A DNA stretch of 39,916 nucleotides from JAILLW01 sp045640905. Its GTDB lineage: Bacteria; Bacillota; Clostridia; Lachnospirales; Lachnospiraceae. Under the pieces are notes generated by a model, which saw nothing but the letters and a program-made list of their open reading frames with translations, searched no databases and was not told where the DNA came from. Position 1 is the first letter of the stretch. Every line of letters begins with the position of its first letter. Where the stretch lies: positions 1 to 39,916 of the forward strand of contig JAZUFW010000023.1 of NCBI GenBank assembly GCA_045640905.1, read 5' to 3'. This document shows, piece by piece, positions 32,965 to 39,916 of the stretch. Made by a program: the position numbers and the translations under genes.

Positions 32965-34658
32965 TATTCACCGGAAATAATATATGAGTAAATAGGTTGT
33001 CCGCCATACTCCAAATCAACTTCACAGTTAGGATACTTTTCTTCCACATATGATGATAATTCCTGAGCATCATTTTCCTTGACATCTTTTCCGTAGTAAA
33101 TGCTCAATACTTCGCAATCATGCGCCATAATGTTATCGATCAAAAGCTTGGTTGTTTCAAGTTCCGAAGCCGTAACGGAAACAATGCCCTTGTCACCAAT
33201 GCCCATATAGTCGCCAAGATGAATATCCTTACCGTCAATCTGTGTATCTCTCACCGCATATGTTACTTCACCGGTAATAACGTTTTGGATTTCACACTGC
33301 ATGGTTGCTGCATTATCTGCAGGATTCATTCCGGGAACATAGTTAATTACTGCTGTAATGCCCTGCGGAATATTCTTGGTGGGAATAACTATTATCTCTT
33401 TGTCTTCAACCATGCTCTGTGCCTGGTTGGCCGCCATAATAATGTTCTTGTTATTCGGTAACACGAATATGGTATCCGCATTTACTCTGTCTATGGCATT
33501 GATAATATCTTCCGTGCTGGGATTCATGGTCTGACCGCCTTCGATAATGCAGTCTACACCCAAAGATTTGAATATCTCATTGATTCCCTCACCGACAGAA
33601 ACAGCCACAAATGCAACATCCTTATGTTCCATCATGGGTTTTTCCTTGATTTCCTCAATTTTTTCTGCATCTTCAGACATCTTAAAGAGCTTCTCCTGAT
33701 GCTCGAGTCTCATGTTATCAATCTTCATGTTAGAAAGCTGTCCGTATGTTAATGCCTTTTGAATAGCAAGTCCGGGATCGTTTGTATGAACATGAACCTT
33801 AACAATGTCATCATCGGCAACACATACAATGGAATCACCTATTGACTCAAGGAATGCCTTAAAATCCATTTCTGTCTTTATATTGAAAGCTTTATTAAGC
33901 ATGATGATGAACTCGGTACAATAGCCGAACTTAATCTCCATGTCTTTCTGTGCTTCTATACTTGATTTACCTAATGAAGAAGTAACTCCCGGAGTTGCGG
34001 ATTCTTTATTAATGGTTAAATCAATCTCTTTACCCAAGAAGCCGTCATAAGTACCTCTGATAACTTCCATAAGGCCCTGACCGCCCGAATCAACTACTCC
34101 TGCCTGTTTCAAAACAGGTAACATATCAGGTGTCTTTGAAAGGACTTCGTCACCGTAAGCAATTACTGCGGGAATGAACTCGTTTAAATCGGTAACTCCT
34201 TCCTTCATTAATTCAACGCATTTATCACTCATGCCTTTGGCTACCGTCAAAATGGTACCTTCTTTGGGCTTCATAACTGCTTTATATGCACTTTCGCACG
34301 CCTTAACGGAAGCTTCGGCCAATAACTTTACATCAACCTTATCAGATTCACGAACCGTCTTGCAAAAACCACGCAAAAGCTGTGACAAAATAACACCCGA
34401 ATTACCTCTGGCACCTCTTAACGAGCCTGATGATATAGCCTTACAAAGAGTCATCATATCGATATCATTCGTAGATACCAAAGCTGCTACATCCTTTGCA
34501 GCCGACATGATGGTCATGGTCATGTTTGTTCCTGTGTCACCGTCGGGAACAGGGAATACGTTCAATTCATTTATCCATTCTTTTTTTGCTTCCAGATTCT
34601 TTGCTCCGGCAAGAAACATTTTCGAAAGCATTAAAGCATCGAAATCTAAAGTAGACAC
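32964..34658 (-). CDS. fakA: Fatty acid kinase catalytic subunit FakA (YloV, DAK2 domain)
   Basis: FakA/YloV, 564 residues, the ATP-binding kinase that phosphorylates FakB-bound fatty acids for phospholipid synthesis. The N-terminal DhaL (DAK2) domain holds the ATP and magnesium site FPVPDGDTGTN (residues 35-45) and GARGNSGVILSQ. A middle domain (VVDSGGQGLMEVIRGT, then HVHTNDPG) and a C-terminal EDD/DegV-like domain follow. The start is GTG at 34658, firmly supported by AGGAGG 9 bases upstream; it follows asp23 by 13 bases. A DegV (FakB) gene lies two genes downstream. Confidence 0.94.
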   Translation of the reverse strand: MSTLDFDALMLSKMFLAGAKNLEAKKEWINELNVFPVPDGDTGTNMTMTIMSAAKDVAALVSTNDIDMMTLCKAISSGSLRGARGNSGVILSQLLRGFCKTVRESDKVDVKLLAEASVKACESAYKAVMKPKEGTILTVAKGMSDKCVELMKEGVTDLNEFIPAVIAYGDEVLSKTPDMLPVLKQAGVVDSGGQGLMEVIRGTYDGFLGKEIDLTINKESATPGVTSSLGKSSIEAQKDMEIKFGYCTEFIIMLNKAFNIKTEMDFKAFLESIGDSIVCVADDDIVKVHVHTNDPGLAIQKALTYGQLSNMKIDNMRLEHQEKLFKMSEDAEKIEEIKEKPMMEHKDVAFVAVSVGEGINEIFKSLGVDCIIEGGQTMNPSTEDIINAIDRVNADTIFVLPNNKNIIMAANQAQSMVEDKEIIVIPTKNIPQGITAVINYVPGMNPADNAATMQCEIQNVITGEVTYAVRDTQIDGKDIHLGDYMGIGDKGIVSVTASELETTKLLIDNIMAHDCEVLSIYYGKDVKENDAQELSSYVEEKYPNCEVDLEYGGQPIYSYIISGE

Positions 34659-34671
34659 TTCTTAAATCCTC

Positions 34672-35052
34672 CTAATCAATAACCTTAACACCTTCAACGT
34701 AGATGTTTATTTTAGAAACCTCAATCCCGGAAAATTCTTCAATTTTATATTTCACGGTACTTATGAGGTTTTCGGATACGGAAAGAACATTAACACCGTA
34801 TGCAACTATTATATGCATACCGATAACCAGTTTATTGTTGTTAACCGATACCATAATGCCTCTTTTGATATCCTCAAGCTTCAGTAATTTAATAAGTCCG
34901 TCCTTGACATTTAAGCCTGCCATACCTACTATGCCGAAACATTCCATTGCAACAGCACCGGCATATTGAGCAATAACATCTGAATTGATGGAAACGCTGC
35001 CCATATGAGTATTCATATTGGTCTGTTTACTAAATTTCATTACAGTATTCAT
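34672..35052 (-). CDS. Asp23/Gls24 family envelope stress response protein (YloU)
   Basis: Asp23/DUF322 family protein of 126 residues, a small cytoplasmic or membrane-attached protein of unclear role, usually next to fakA and rpmB. The family core is VIAQYAGAVAMECFGIVGMA, then GIMVSVNNNKLVIGMHIIVAYGVNV, and ENLISTVKYKIEEFSG near the end. The frame is open upstream to a GTG at 35130, but ATG at 35052 has AAAGGAG 8 bases upstream, so I use it. A long untranslated leader of roughly 90 bases would lie upstream. Confidence 0.9.
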   Translation of the reverse strand: MNTVMKFSKQTNMNTHMGSVSINSDVIAQYAGAVAMECFGIVGMAGLNVKDGLIKLLKLEDIKRGIMVSVNNNKLVIGMHIIVAYGVNVLSVSENLISTVKYKIEEFSGIEVSKINIYVEGVKVID

Positions 35053-35146
35053 TATTTCTCCTTTCCATTTGCCATAAATGCCCTCAAACAAATCAGAGCA
35101 TCCGGCCATAATGCAAATAACAAATCGCACTTAGGCATGCTAATGT

Positions 35147-35152
35147 ATTATA
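35147..35152 (-). promoter_or_regulatory. Candidate -10 box of asp23-fakA-recG
   Basis: A perfect TATAAT on the minus strand, with only a poor -35 (T-rich) 17-19 bases upstream. It gives a leader of about 90 bases before asp23 and faces away from the rpmB promoter. Confidence 0.45.
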
Positions 35153-35190
35153 CTATATAAACTTTTAAAAAGAAAACATTAAATTAACGC

Positions 35191-35219
35191 TTGATTTTCC
35201 GTAATCTATCTGATAATAT
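35191..35219 (+). promoter_or_regulatory. Promoter of rpmB
   Basis: TTGATT (35191-35196), a 17-base spacer and TAATAT (35214-35219), with TG one base before the -10 (extended -10). It lies 41 bases before the rpmB ATG. The divergent asp23 promoter is about 40 bases to its left. Confidence 0.65.
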
Positions 35220-35259
35220 ATCACTGTTGCGTTACTATATACAGGTAGGAGGTGCGATT

Positions 35260-35445
35260 ATGGCTAAATGTGATATTTGTGGTAAAGGCGTTCATTTCGG
35301 TAATAACGTAAGCCATTCTCATAGAAGATCCAACAGAATTTTTCATTCTAATGTAAGAAGCGTTAAGTGTTTGGTTAACGGTGCTTCCAAGAGAATGCAC
35401 GTTTGCACGAACTGCTTAAAGTCAGGCGCTGTAGAAAGAGCTTAA
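35260..35445 (+). CDS. rpmB: 50S ribosomal protein L28
   Basis: Ribosomal protein L28, 61 residues, the usual length. It is the zinc-binding (C+) form: C4-x2-C7 at the N-terminus and C49-x2-C52 near the end. GNNVSHSHRRSNR is the family's RNA-binding stretch. The start ATG at 35260 has a perfect AGGAGG 6 bases upstream; a further in-frame ATG at 35191 lies inside the promoter and is not used. The gene is alone on plus, divergent from asp23-fakA, an arrangement typical of Firmicutes, and ends in a strong terminator. Confidence 0.97.
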   Translation: MAKCDICGKGVHFGNNVSHSHRRSNRIFHSNVRSVKCLVNGASKRMHVCTNCLKSGAVERA

Positions 35446-35470
35446 TTATTAAGTTTATTAATTTGTTATA

Positions 35471-35506
35471 AAAAAGGAATCGCTGATGCGATTCCTTTTT
35501 TATATT
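35471..35506. terminator. Bidirectional terminator between rpmB and the J-domain gene
   Basis: AAAAAGGAATCGC, a TGAT loop and GCGATTCCTTTTT give a 13-base stem with T-tracts on both strands. It serves rpmB from the left and the minus-strand J-domain gene, whose stop codon lies inside the T-tract, from the right. Confidence 0.9.
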
Positions 35507-36069
35507 ATTTTTGAACCTTCATAATTCTTCTTAAGTTCTTCGTAAATCTGATTTATGGTCAAAACCATTTCATGATCTCCTCCCATATTATCGGGATGGA
35601 AAATCTTAAGCAAATCCTTATATCTCTTTTTTAATGACAAATAAGAATTAACCCCGTTAAACAAGCAAATAGCTACTTCCTCGTTTTTCAACTTTTTCAT
35701 TGAACCCGAAGTAATCTCTCTTTCGTTTTCAAACTGATTACGAGCTTTTTCCAATGCACGTCTGTCAGCCTCTAACGCTTCAAAGCCGTTCTTTAAAATG
35801 TCCATTTTCTTTTCAAAGAACATTTCTTCCTGCTTAAGTCTCTTTCTTTCGACCACAATACGATTGTTAATTTCATCGGACTCGTTACGCAGGCGCTCTC
35901 GATCTTCCAAAATCTTAGCCTGCATTTCTTCGAGTTTGTTCTTCTCAAGCTGGATACGAATATTCTCTCTAAACAGAAAGGCTTTCAATTCATTCAGTTC
36001 TTTTTCGTCACCGTCTACAAGAATTTTTTCAAATTCCTGAGACTTTTCGTCTATCTCAAATGTTGCCAT
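35500..36069 (-). CDS. Coiled-coil protein with C-terminal J domain
   Basis: Protein of 189 residues that I do not recognise by name. Residues about 22-130 form a charged coiled coil rich in Glu, Lys and Arg (KNKLEEMQAKILEDRERL). Residues about 142-185 form a J domain with the full signature HPD at 158-160 (LLKIFHPDNMGGDHE) and the flanking helices SLKKRYKDLL and INQIYEELKKNY. J domains recruit and stimulate DnaK-type Hsp70 partners; here the domain is at the C-terminus, unlike DnaJ. There is no zinc finger. It is the last gene of the unit with DUF2953 and GerW, 11 bases after gerW. Confidence 0.85.
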   Translation of the reverse strand: MATFEIDEKSQEFEKILVDGDEKELNELKAFLFRENIRIQLEKNKLEEMQAKILEDRERLRNESDEINNRIVVERKRLKQEEMFFEKKMDILKNGFEALEADRRALEKARNQFENEREITSGSMKKLKNEEVAICLFNGVNSYLSLKKRYKDLLKIFHPDNMGGDHEMVLTINQIYEELKKNYEGSKII

Positions 36070-36080
36070 GGATTCACCAT

Positions 36081-36467
36081 TTATTCTTCACCGAAAGCAA
36101 TGTCCTTTGAAACTTCATCATCTACCATCTGTTCCTTTGGTGTTGTTATCTTATCAACAATATCGGGAACCATATCCAAGACTTTATTGATAGTATTCTG
36201 ATTCTTGATATTAACCAACTTGGTCTGTCCGTTTTTAATGACCAAAACACTATTCGGGGTTTCCTTGCCGAAAAAGCCGCCGGCTCCACCGTTTTTCTTA
36301 TCCGAGGCATTGGCTCCGGCCATACAGCCGAAACTGACATCAACCAGCGGAATAATAATTGTGTCTCCTATAACTGTCGGCTCACCGACTACGGTTTTGG
36401 TTGAAAGGACAGAATTCATTCCCTTTAACAGAGAATCAACTACATTCGTCAAATTATTTTCAGCCAT
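36081..36467 (-). CDS. gerW: GerW family sporulation protein (YtfJ)
   Basis: GerW/YtfJ-family protein of 128 residues. In Bacillus subtilis YtfJ is needed for normal spore germination. The family core is TVVGEPTVIGDTIIIPLVDVSFG and the following Gly-rich GGAGGFFGKETPNSVLVIKNG. The short N-terminal helix carries SLLKGMNSVL. The ATG is one base after the DUF2953 stop (TGATATG) with AAAAAGGAG upstream. The DUF2953-GerW order is the same as ytfI-ytfJ in bacilli, which supports both calls. It suggests, but does not prove, a spore-forming ancestry. Confidence 0.92.
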   Translation of the reverse strand: MAENNLTNVVDSLLKGMNSVLSTKTVVGEPTVIGDTIIIPLVDVSFGCMAGANASDKKNGGAGGFFGKETPNSVLVIKNGQTKLVNIKNQNTINKVLDMVPDIVDKITTPKEQMVDDEVSKDIAFGEE

Positions 36468-36468
36468 A

Positions 36469-37419
36469 TCATTTCTCCTTTTTCAACAGTTTGAGAACTC
36501 TTTTAACATCTTTGTTAAAATACACATTTATTGCAATAATCAAAATCGAAAAAATATTGAAATAACCTTTAAAGAACAAATTCCCCGTAAAATAGTCTTC
36601 ATTATATACGGGCTTAAAATCCAAATCATTCCTGAACAAGCCGTTAAATACACTGTAAATTCCGAAAACCATGGCTAAATTATCCGGTTCGGACGAAGCA
36701 TATTCAATTTTGCCTTTCATCTTTCGCGGCAATATCTTCTTCAGCAGTAATACAACCTTCTTTTTTACCAAAGAAAATGCTCTGTCAAAAGTATCCGAAG
36801 TAACGACCGCATAATAATACTTTATATTTTTTATTATATCTTTGATTTTATCATAGATACTTTTTACTTTACACTTAATATTCTTGAAGAAATCAACGAG
36901 TTTATCAACAAAGCCTTTTATTGTAGGATTATCTTCTTCCGATGATTCTTCGGAATCAAATGCGGCAGAACTTTCATTCTCCGTTAAATCGGATTTAATA
37001 TCGGAAACAGCTGATGCAGAATCGAAAAATCCGTTATCTTCTTCGACTTCGCTCTCTTCGTTTTCCCACTTATCAATTTTTTTGGATTTACCGGTCTTTT
37101 CTTTTTTATTGTTATCTTCTATAGGTTCTTTATCGTTTTGAGCGCCGGAACGCGGAAATATCTTAAAAAAGAGAACGCGAACCTTAAGCATATCATTTCC
37201 GTTAGACGGATAAACGAAGGTACCGTTCAAAATATGCAACAAAAAAGAAAACTTTGCTTTGACATTAAAGTCATTGTTATCTTTATTCTTCTTATCAACC
37301 GAAATGTTATATCTGATAGGAACAAAAATAACAAGAAGCACCAAAAACAAAACCAGCCCGATAAGGGATAGCAGGCAAATACCGATTATTTTCAGTATAA
37401 GTAAAATAGTCTCAAGCAT
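36469..37419 (-). CDS. DUF2953 domain-containing membrane protein
   Basis: Protein of 316 residues with one N-terminal membrane helix (about 8-34) followed by VPIRYNISVDKK. A first beta-rich part (to about residue 92) is followed by a highly acidic, Ser/Glu/Asp-rich low-complexity insert (about 97-165, such as NEESEVEEDNGF). The DUF2953-type C-terminal domain follows, with a basic stretch (VKKKVVLLLKKILPRKMKGKIEY) and a second hydrophobic segment near the end. Its partner gerW lies one base downstream. It overlaps the upstream unknown gene by 8 bases. The function is unknown; the neighbourhood is that of ytfI-ytfJ. Confidence 0.85.
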   Translation of the reverse strand: MLETILLILKIIGICLLSLIGLVLFLVLLVIFVPIRYNISVDKKNKDNNDFNVKAKFSFLLHILNGTFVYPSNGNDMLKVRVLFFKIFPRSGAQNDKEPIEDNNKKEKTGKSKKIDKWENEESEVEEDNGFFDSASAVSDIKSDLTENESSAAFDSEESSEEDNPTIKGFVDKLVDFFKNIKCKVKSIYDKIKDIIKNIKYYYAVVTSDTFDRAFSLVKKKVVLLLKKILPRKMKGKIEYASSEPDNLAMVFGIYSVFNGLFRNDLDFKPVYNEDYFTGNLFFKGYFNIFSILIIAINVYFNKDVKRVLKLLKKEK

Positions 37420-37750
37420 AATCTACGGTAAAATCTTTTGTTTTTGCTCTTTTTATCAAATAATCTTTAATATCCGCTTTCCCGGTTCTTTCGAGGCTTT
37501 CTTCCGTGATTTGTTGAATAATTTCAACAGCTTCATCAAAGTCCTTGGTTATTCCTACAATCACAGGCGGATGCTTTTTATAAAACGGAAGCTTCAAAAA
37601 AGCGGCTTTCATAATAGAAAGTTCTTTATAGGAATCCATAAATCCGATAATGTAATAGCCCATCAATCCATATCGAAGATTAAGATTAATCTTCAATTTC
37701 TTCACATTTTTGATGCTGTTGGAAACATACAAATATTTGTAATACTTCAT
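37412..37750 (-). CDS. Unknown conserved-looking protein
   Basis: Unrecognised soluble protein of up to 112 residues. The core from MGYYIIGFMDSYKELS through HPPVIVGITKDFDEAVEIIQQITEESL to KDYLIKRAK looks like a genuine small alpha/beta protein. The first 29 residues are Lys/Asn/Tyr-rich and less convincing. I keep the ATG at 37750 because AGGAG lies 7 bases upstream. The ATG at 37663 (MGYYIIG) is the alternative, and a TATAAT sits only 13 bases before 37750. It heads the unit with DUF2953, GerW and the J-domain protein and overlaps DUF2953 by 8 bases. Confidence 0.7.
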   Translation of the reverse strand: MKYYKYLYVSNSIKNVKKLKINLNLRYGLMGYYIIGFMDSYKELSIMKAAFLKLPFYKKHPPVIVGITKDFDEAVEIIQQITEESLERTGKADIKDYLIKRAKTKDFTVDYA

Positions 37751-37763
37751 TTTGGGCTCCTAC

Positions 37764-37792
37764 ATTATAGATAATACCACATATTGTGTGAA
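37764..37792 (-). promoter_or_regulatory. Candidate promoter upstream of the unknown gene at 37750
   Basis: TTCACA (37787-37792), a 17-base spacer and TATAAT (37764-37769) on the minus strand. The expected start of transcription (about 37757) falls on the AGGAG that would serve the ATG at 37750, so either that start codon or this promoter is not the true one. Confidence 0.5.
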
Positions 37793-37807
37793 ATCCAAAG
37801 TAAAATA

Positions 37808-37835
37808 TTGACATAAAAAACAAATGATTTATACT
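37808..37835 (+). promoter_or_regulatory. Promoter of the HD-GYP gene
   Basis: TTGACA (37808-37813), a 16-base spacer and TATACT (37830-37835), followed after 15 bases by AGAGGGGA and the ATG at 37866. It is divergent from the promoter at 37764-37792. Confidence 0.7.
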
Positions 37836-37865
37836 TAAAATATAGAAAACAGAGGGGAAACACAT

Positions 37866-38921
37866 ATGAAAGATATTGCCCGCATGGCCCTTACGGAAGG
37901 GATGGAAATTGCCAAAGATGTAACTAATTCTTCCGGCGATGTTATCGTTAAAGCAGGAACTAAAGTAACGGATTATACCATTCAAAAGTTAACCCGTTAT
38001 AATATTATGCTTGTTACGATAATGGAAGATGTCGACTATGCTGTCACATACTTCGAAAAAATCCGTTTTTCCGATAACTTCAGAGAATTCGAAAAAGTAT
38101 ATAATAAGAATATGCCTTTGTACAAAAAAATCATGAATGATTTTGTCGAATCTGAAGTGTCTGTTCCGGTATATGAACTCATGCAGATTTACGAAGACAT
38201 TATGAGTTGTGTTCCCAACAAGGAATCCGTTCTTGATTATCTGTACAACATGCTTCCTACGGAAGATGACATGACATATGCTCACTGCCTTAACTCTGCT
38301 TTGATTGCGGGTGTTTTCGGTTCTTGGTTATGTATGGATCCCATAGACATAGAAACTTTGGTTCAATGTGCATTTTTCTATGATATCGGAAAGTTAAAAC
38401 TACCCTATGAATTGATTTGGAAACCCGGTAAATTGACTCCTGTTGAATTTGCTCAGATGAAGACACATACCATTTTGGGCTTCCAGTTAATACAAAACCA
38501 GCCTTTGGATGATCATATTTTGAAAGCTACATTGTCGCATCACGAAAGATATGACGGTTCCGGTTATCCTTCCAAACTTCACGATGTTCAGATTGATAAA
38601 TTTGCCAGAATTATTTCAATCATTGATGTTTATGAAGCCATGACCTCTGCCAGAACATATCGTCAGTCAAAGCATCCTTTCCAGGTAATTGAAATACTGG
38701 CTGAAGATTCCGTTAAATACGACATGGAAATTTTGACACCGATTATGTACAGGTTGGCTAATCACATGGTTGGATTAAAAGTTCTGTTAAATAACGAAGT
38801 TAAAGCCGAAGTTATTTTGATTAATCAGGCAAATATGGCCAGACCTTTATTAAGGGATGACAACAATACTTTCATTGATTTGATAGCCAGAAAAGATTTA
38901 CAGATACTCGGTATATACTAA
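37866..38921 (+). CDS. HD-GYP domain protein with altered HD motif
   Basis: HD-GYP family protein of 351 residues, a family that degrades cyclic-di-GMP or related dinucleotides. The N-terminal part (about 1-125) is an accessory domain without membrane helices. The HD-GYP core follows: H140 (YAHCLNS), the HD site, H201 (KTHTILGFQ), H225-H226-E227 with YDGSGYP to residue 235, and D254 (IIDVYEAM). The HD position reads FYDIGK, so Y172 replaces the metal-binding His while D173 is kept. The GYP motif is intact. The protein may be weakly active, may bind a different metal set, or may act as a sensor. It is monocistronic with its own promoter and terminator. Confidence 0.88.
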   Translation: MKDIARMALTEGMEIAKDVTNSSGDVIVKAGTKVTDYTIQKLTRYNIMLVTIMEDVDYAVTYFEKIRFSDNFREFEKVYNKNMPLYKKIMNDFVESEVSVPVYELMQIYEDIMSCVPNKESVLDYLYNMLPTEDDMTYAHCLNSALIAGVFGSWLCMDPIDIETLVQCAFFYDIGKLKLPYELIWKPGKLTPVEFAQMKTHTILGFQLIQNQPLDDHILKATLSHHERYDGSGYPSKLHDVQIDKFARIISIIDVYEAMTSARTYRQSKHPFQVIEILAEDSVKYDMEILTPIMYRLANHMVGLKVLLNNEVKAEVILINQANMARPLLRDDNNTFIDLIARKDLQILGIY

Positions 38922-38949
38922 AAGAAGCCTCGTAAGAGGCTTCTTTTTA
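38921..38949. terminator. Hairpin between convergent HD-GYP and PBP genes
   Basis: AAGAAGCCTC, a GTAA loop and GAGGCTTCTT form a ten-base stem followed by TTT on plus and flanked by AAAA on the left, which gives TTTT on minus. It begins at the HD-GYP stop and abuts the stop of the penicillin-binding protein gene, so it probably ends both transcripts. Confidence 0.85.
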
Positions 38950-39916
38950 TAATCCATAATATGCATCAAATATTCTTTTGGCAATCGGAACAGCATACTC
39001 TCCGCCGGCTCCGGCACCTTCAATAATAATGGTAACGCAAATATCCGCTTCTTCTTTTTCTGAATCTTCTCTTGCAAAGCCCGTAAACCATGCATGAGAA
39101 TCACCTTTAACAGTGCCGTATTCTGCAGAACCTGTCTTTCCCGCAGCAATATACGGCTGATCTTTTAATTTGGTACCGGTACCTTCGATTACTACATCCT
39201 CCATCATCTCTTTCAAAACGTCGGCTTCTTCTTCCGTAATCAAATGTCCGTACGGCACACTTTTAAACTGCTTAATGACATTTCCTTTTGTATTTTCAAC
39301 CCTGTCAACAACGTAAGGCTCCATCAACAAACCATTATTTGCTATTGCCATGGTAATCATATTCAAATGAATCGGAGAAATCGAACTTAATCCCTGTCCG
39401 ATGGATATCTGCATCATGTCGGAATCGTCCGTCTTCCAATTAACGGTTAAGGGCGATTCGATAGTAACCAGTTCTGTTGGAAGTTTTTGATTAAATAATA
39501 ATCCGTCCAAGGTTTCACCGAATTTATCTCTGTCAAGCGATAAACCTATATTTGCATATGATGAGTTACACGACTTTGCAAAGGATTTCATAAACGTCAA
39601 ATTTCCGTGTACGCTTCCGTGATAACATTGAATCTTATCTTCGCCCTTTGATATCGAGCCCGTACAATTGTATGTGTAATTGTTATAATTTTCAGGATGC
39701 TCCCTGATATATTCCAACGAAGTAATAATTTTAAATGTCGACCCCGGAGGATAAAGGCCCTGAGTTACACGATTAACCAAAACGCCGCTTTCGTTATCTG
39801 AAATATAGCTGTCCCAGTTCTGAACAACTTCAGCAGGGTCAAAGTCAGGTTTAGAGACTAATGCCAGAATCTTGCCTGTTGACGGTTCCGTTACGATAAT
39901 AGCTCCTTTATATACA
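38947..39916 (-). CDS. Penicillin-binding protein, transpeptidase domain (N-terminus outside window)
   Basis: C-terminal 322 residues of a class B penicillin-binding protein (PbpA/FtsI-like), which cross-links peptidoglycan outside the membrane. The frame is open to the right window edge, so the N-terminal anchor and dimerisation domain are missing. All three active-site motifs are visible: the Ser-x-x-Lys nucleophile in PGSTFK, SCN in KSCNSSYANIG, and KTG in AAGKTGSAE. IIVTEPSTGKILALVSKPDFDP near the window end is typical of the family's start of the transpeptidase fold. A TTG at 39780 could be taken as the start but is internal. Relatives in Clostridia often follow an FtsW/RodA gene, which would lie beyond the window. 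Confidence 0.92.
   Translation of the reverse strand, partial: VYKGAIIVTEPSTGKILALVSKPDFDPAEVVQNWDSYISDNESGVLVNRVTQGLYPPGSTFKIITSLEYIREHPENYNNYTYNCTGSISKGEDKIQCYHGSVHGNLTFMKSFAKSCNSSYANIGLSLDRDKFGETLDGLLFNQKLPTELVTIESPLTVNWKTDDSDMMQISIGQGLSSISPIHLNMITMAIANNGLLMEPYVVDRVENTKGNVIKQFKSVPYGHLITEEEADVLKEMMEDVVIEGTGTKLKDQPYIAAGKTGSAEYGTVKGDSHAWFTGFAREDSEKEEADICVTIIIEGAGAGGEYAVPIAKRIFDAYYGL

Noticed and set aside
38947..39780. Complete penicillin-binding protein starting with TTG at 39780
   Set aside because: The frame stays open to the window edge and its upstream codons encode conserved family sequence, so the TTG is internal and the gene is cut by the window.
1..39916. CRISPR array, tRNA or rRNA gene, insertion sequence
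   Set aside because: No regularly spaced repeats, no cloverleaf-like sequence and no transposase motif were seen in reading either strand; only short regulatory repeats are present.

Overview
The window looks like about 40 kb of core chromosome from a low-GC, anaerobic, spore-former-related Firmicute, most likely Lachnospiraceae or a close relative in the Clostridia. The grounds are A+T-rich sequence with strong AGGAGG ribosome binding sites, a GerW (YtfJ)/DUF2953 pair, a prepeptide-bearing L27 next to its protease Prp, a Clostridia-type radical SAM/DUF2344/RNase E-G cluster, and a histidine operon with fused HisZ-HisG and HisF-like-HisI-HisE proteins. I place the organism by recognising protein families, not by database comparison. 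Nearly every gene is on the minus strand; only rpmB (L28) and an HD-GYP protein are on plus. No stretch longer than about 210 bases lacks a gene. I see no tRNA, rRNA, CRISPR array, prophage or insertion sequence.

Layout in the direction of minus-strand transcription, from the right end. A class B penicillin-binding protein (cut at the right edge) converges on a plus-strand HD-GYP gene across a shared hairpin. Then come an unknown protein, DUF2953, GerW and a coiled-coil protein with a C-terminal J domain, which converge on rpmB across a bidirectional terminator. Divergent from rpmB is asp23-fakA-recG, followed by a DegV (FakB-type) protein, parE, parC, rsmD, coaD and a coiled-coil gene ending in a hairpin. 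Next is amidase - membrane protein - RluA-type pseudouridine synthase - recU.

A long, tightly packed unit follows: hisZG-hisD-hisB-hisIE, then the two radical SAM-associated genes, an RNase E/G-like gene and obgE. Its promoter region carries a tandem 16-base repeat. A consensus promoter then drives a leader (probable L21 leader) and rplU-prp-rpmA, ending at a terminator; yhbY-yqeK-rsfS lie just beyond. The last unit is a branched-chain amino acid ABC transporter: livJ has its own strong promoter and is separated by a terminator from livHMGF, followed by a cytidylate-kinase-like gene, a TtcA-like thiolase, a tyrosine recombinase resembling XerS, and an AI-2E family transporter cut by the left edge.

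The genes cover ribosome assembly and translation, chromosome topology and repair (topoisomerase IV-like pair, RecG, RecU, Xer), phospholipid and cofactor metabolism (FakA/FakB, CoaD), histidine synthesis and amino-acid uptake. The window is mostly ordinary core genome. The features most worth a second look are the HisF-like domain that has lost its catalytic aspartate, the HisZ-HisG fusion and its repeat-bearing promoter, an amidase with no export signal but a C-terminal membrane anchor, an HD-GYP protein whose metal-binding HD is YD, the J-domain protein beside gerW, and a short RNase E/G-like protein without the zinc-link motif. I found no convincing wholly new multi-gene system.
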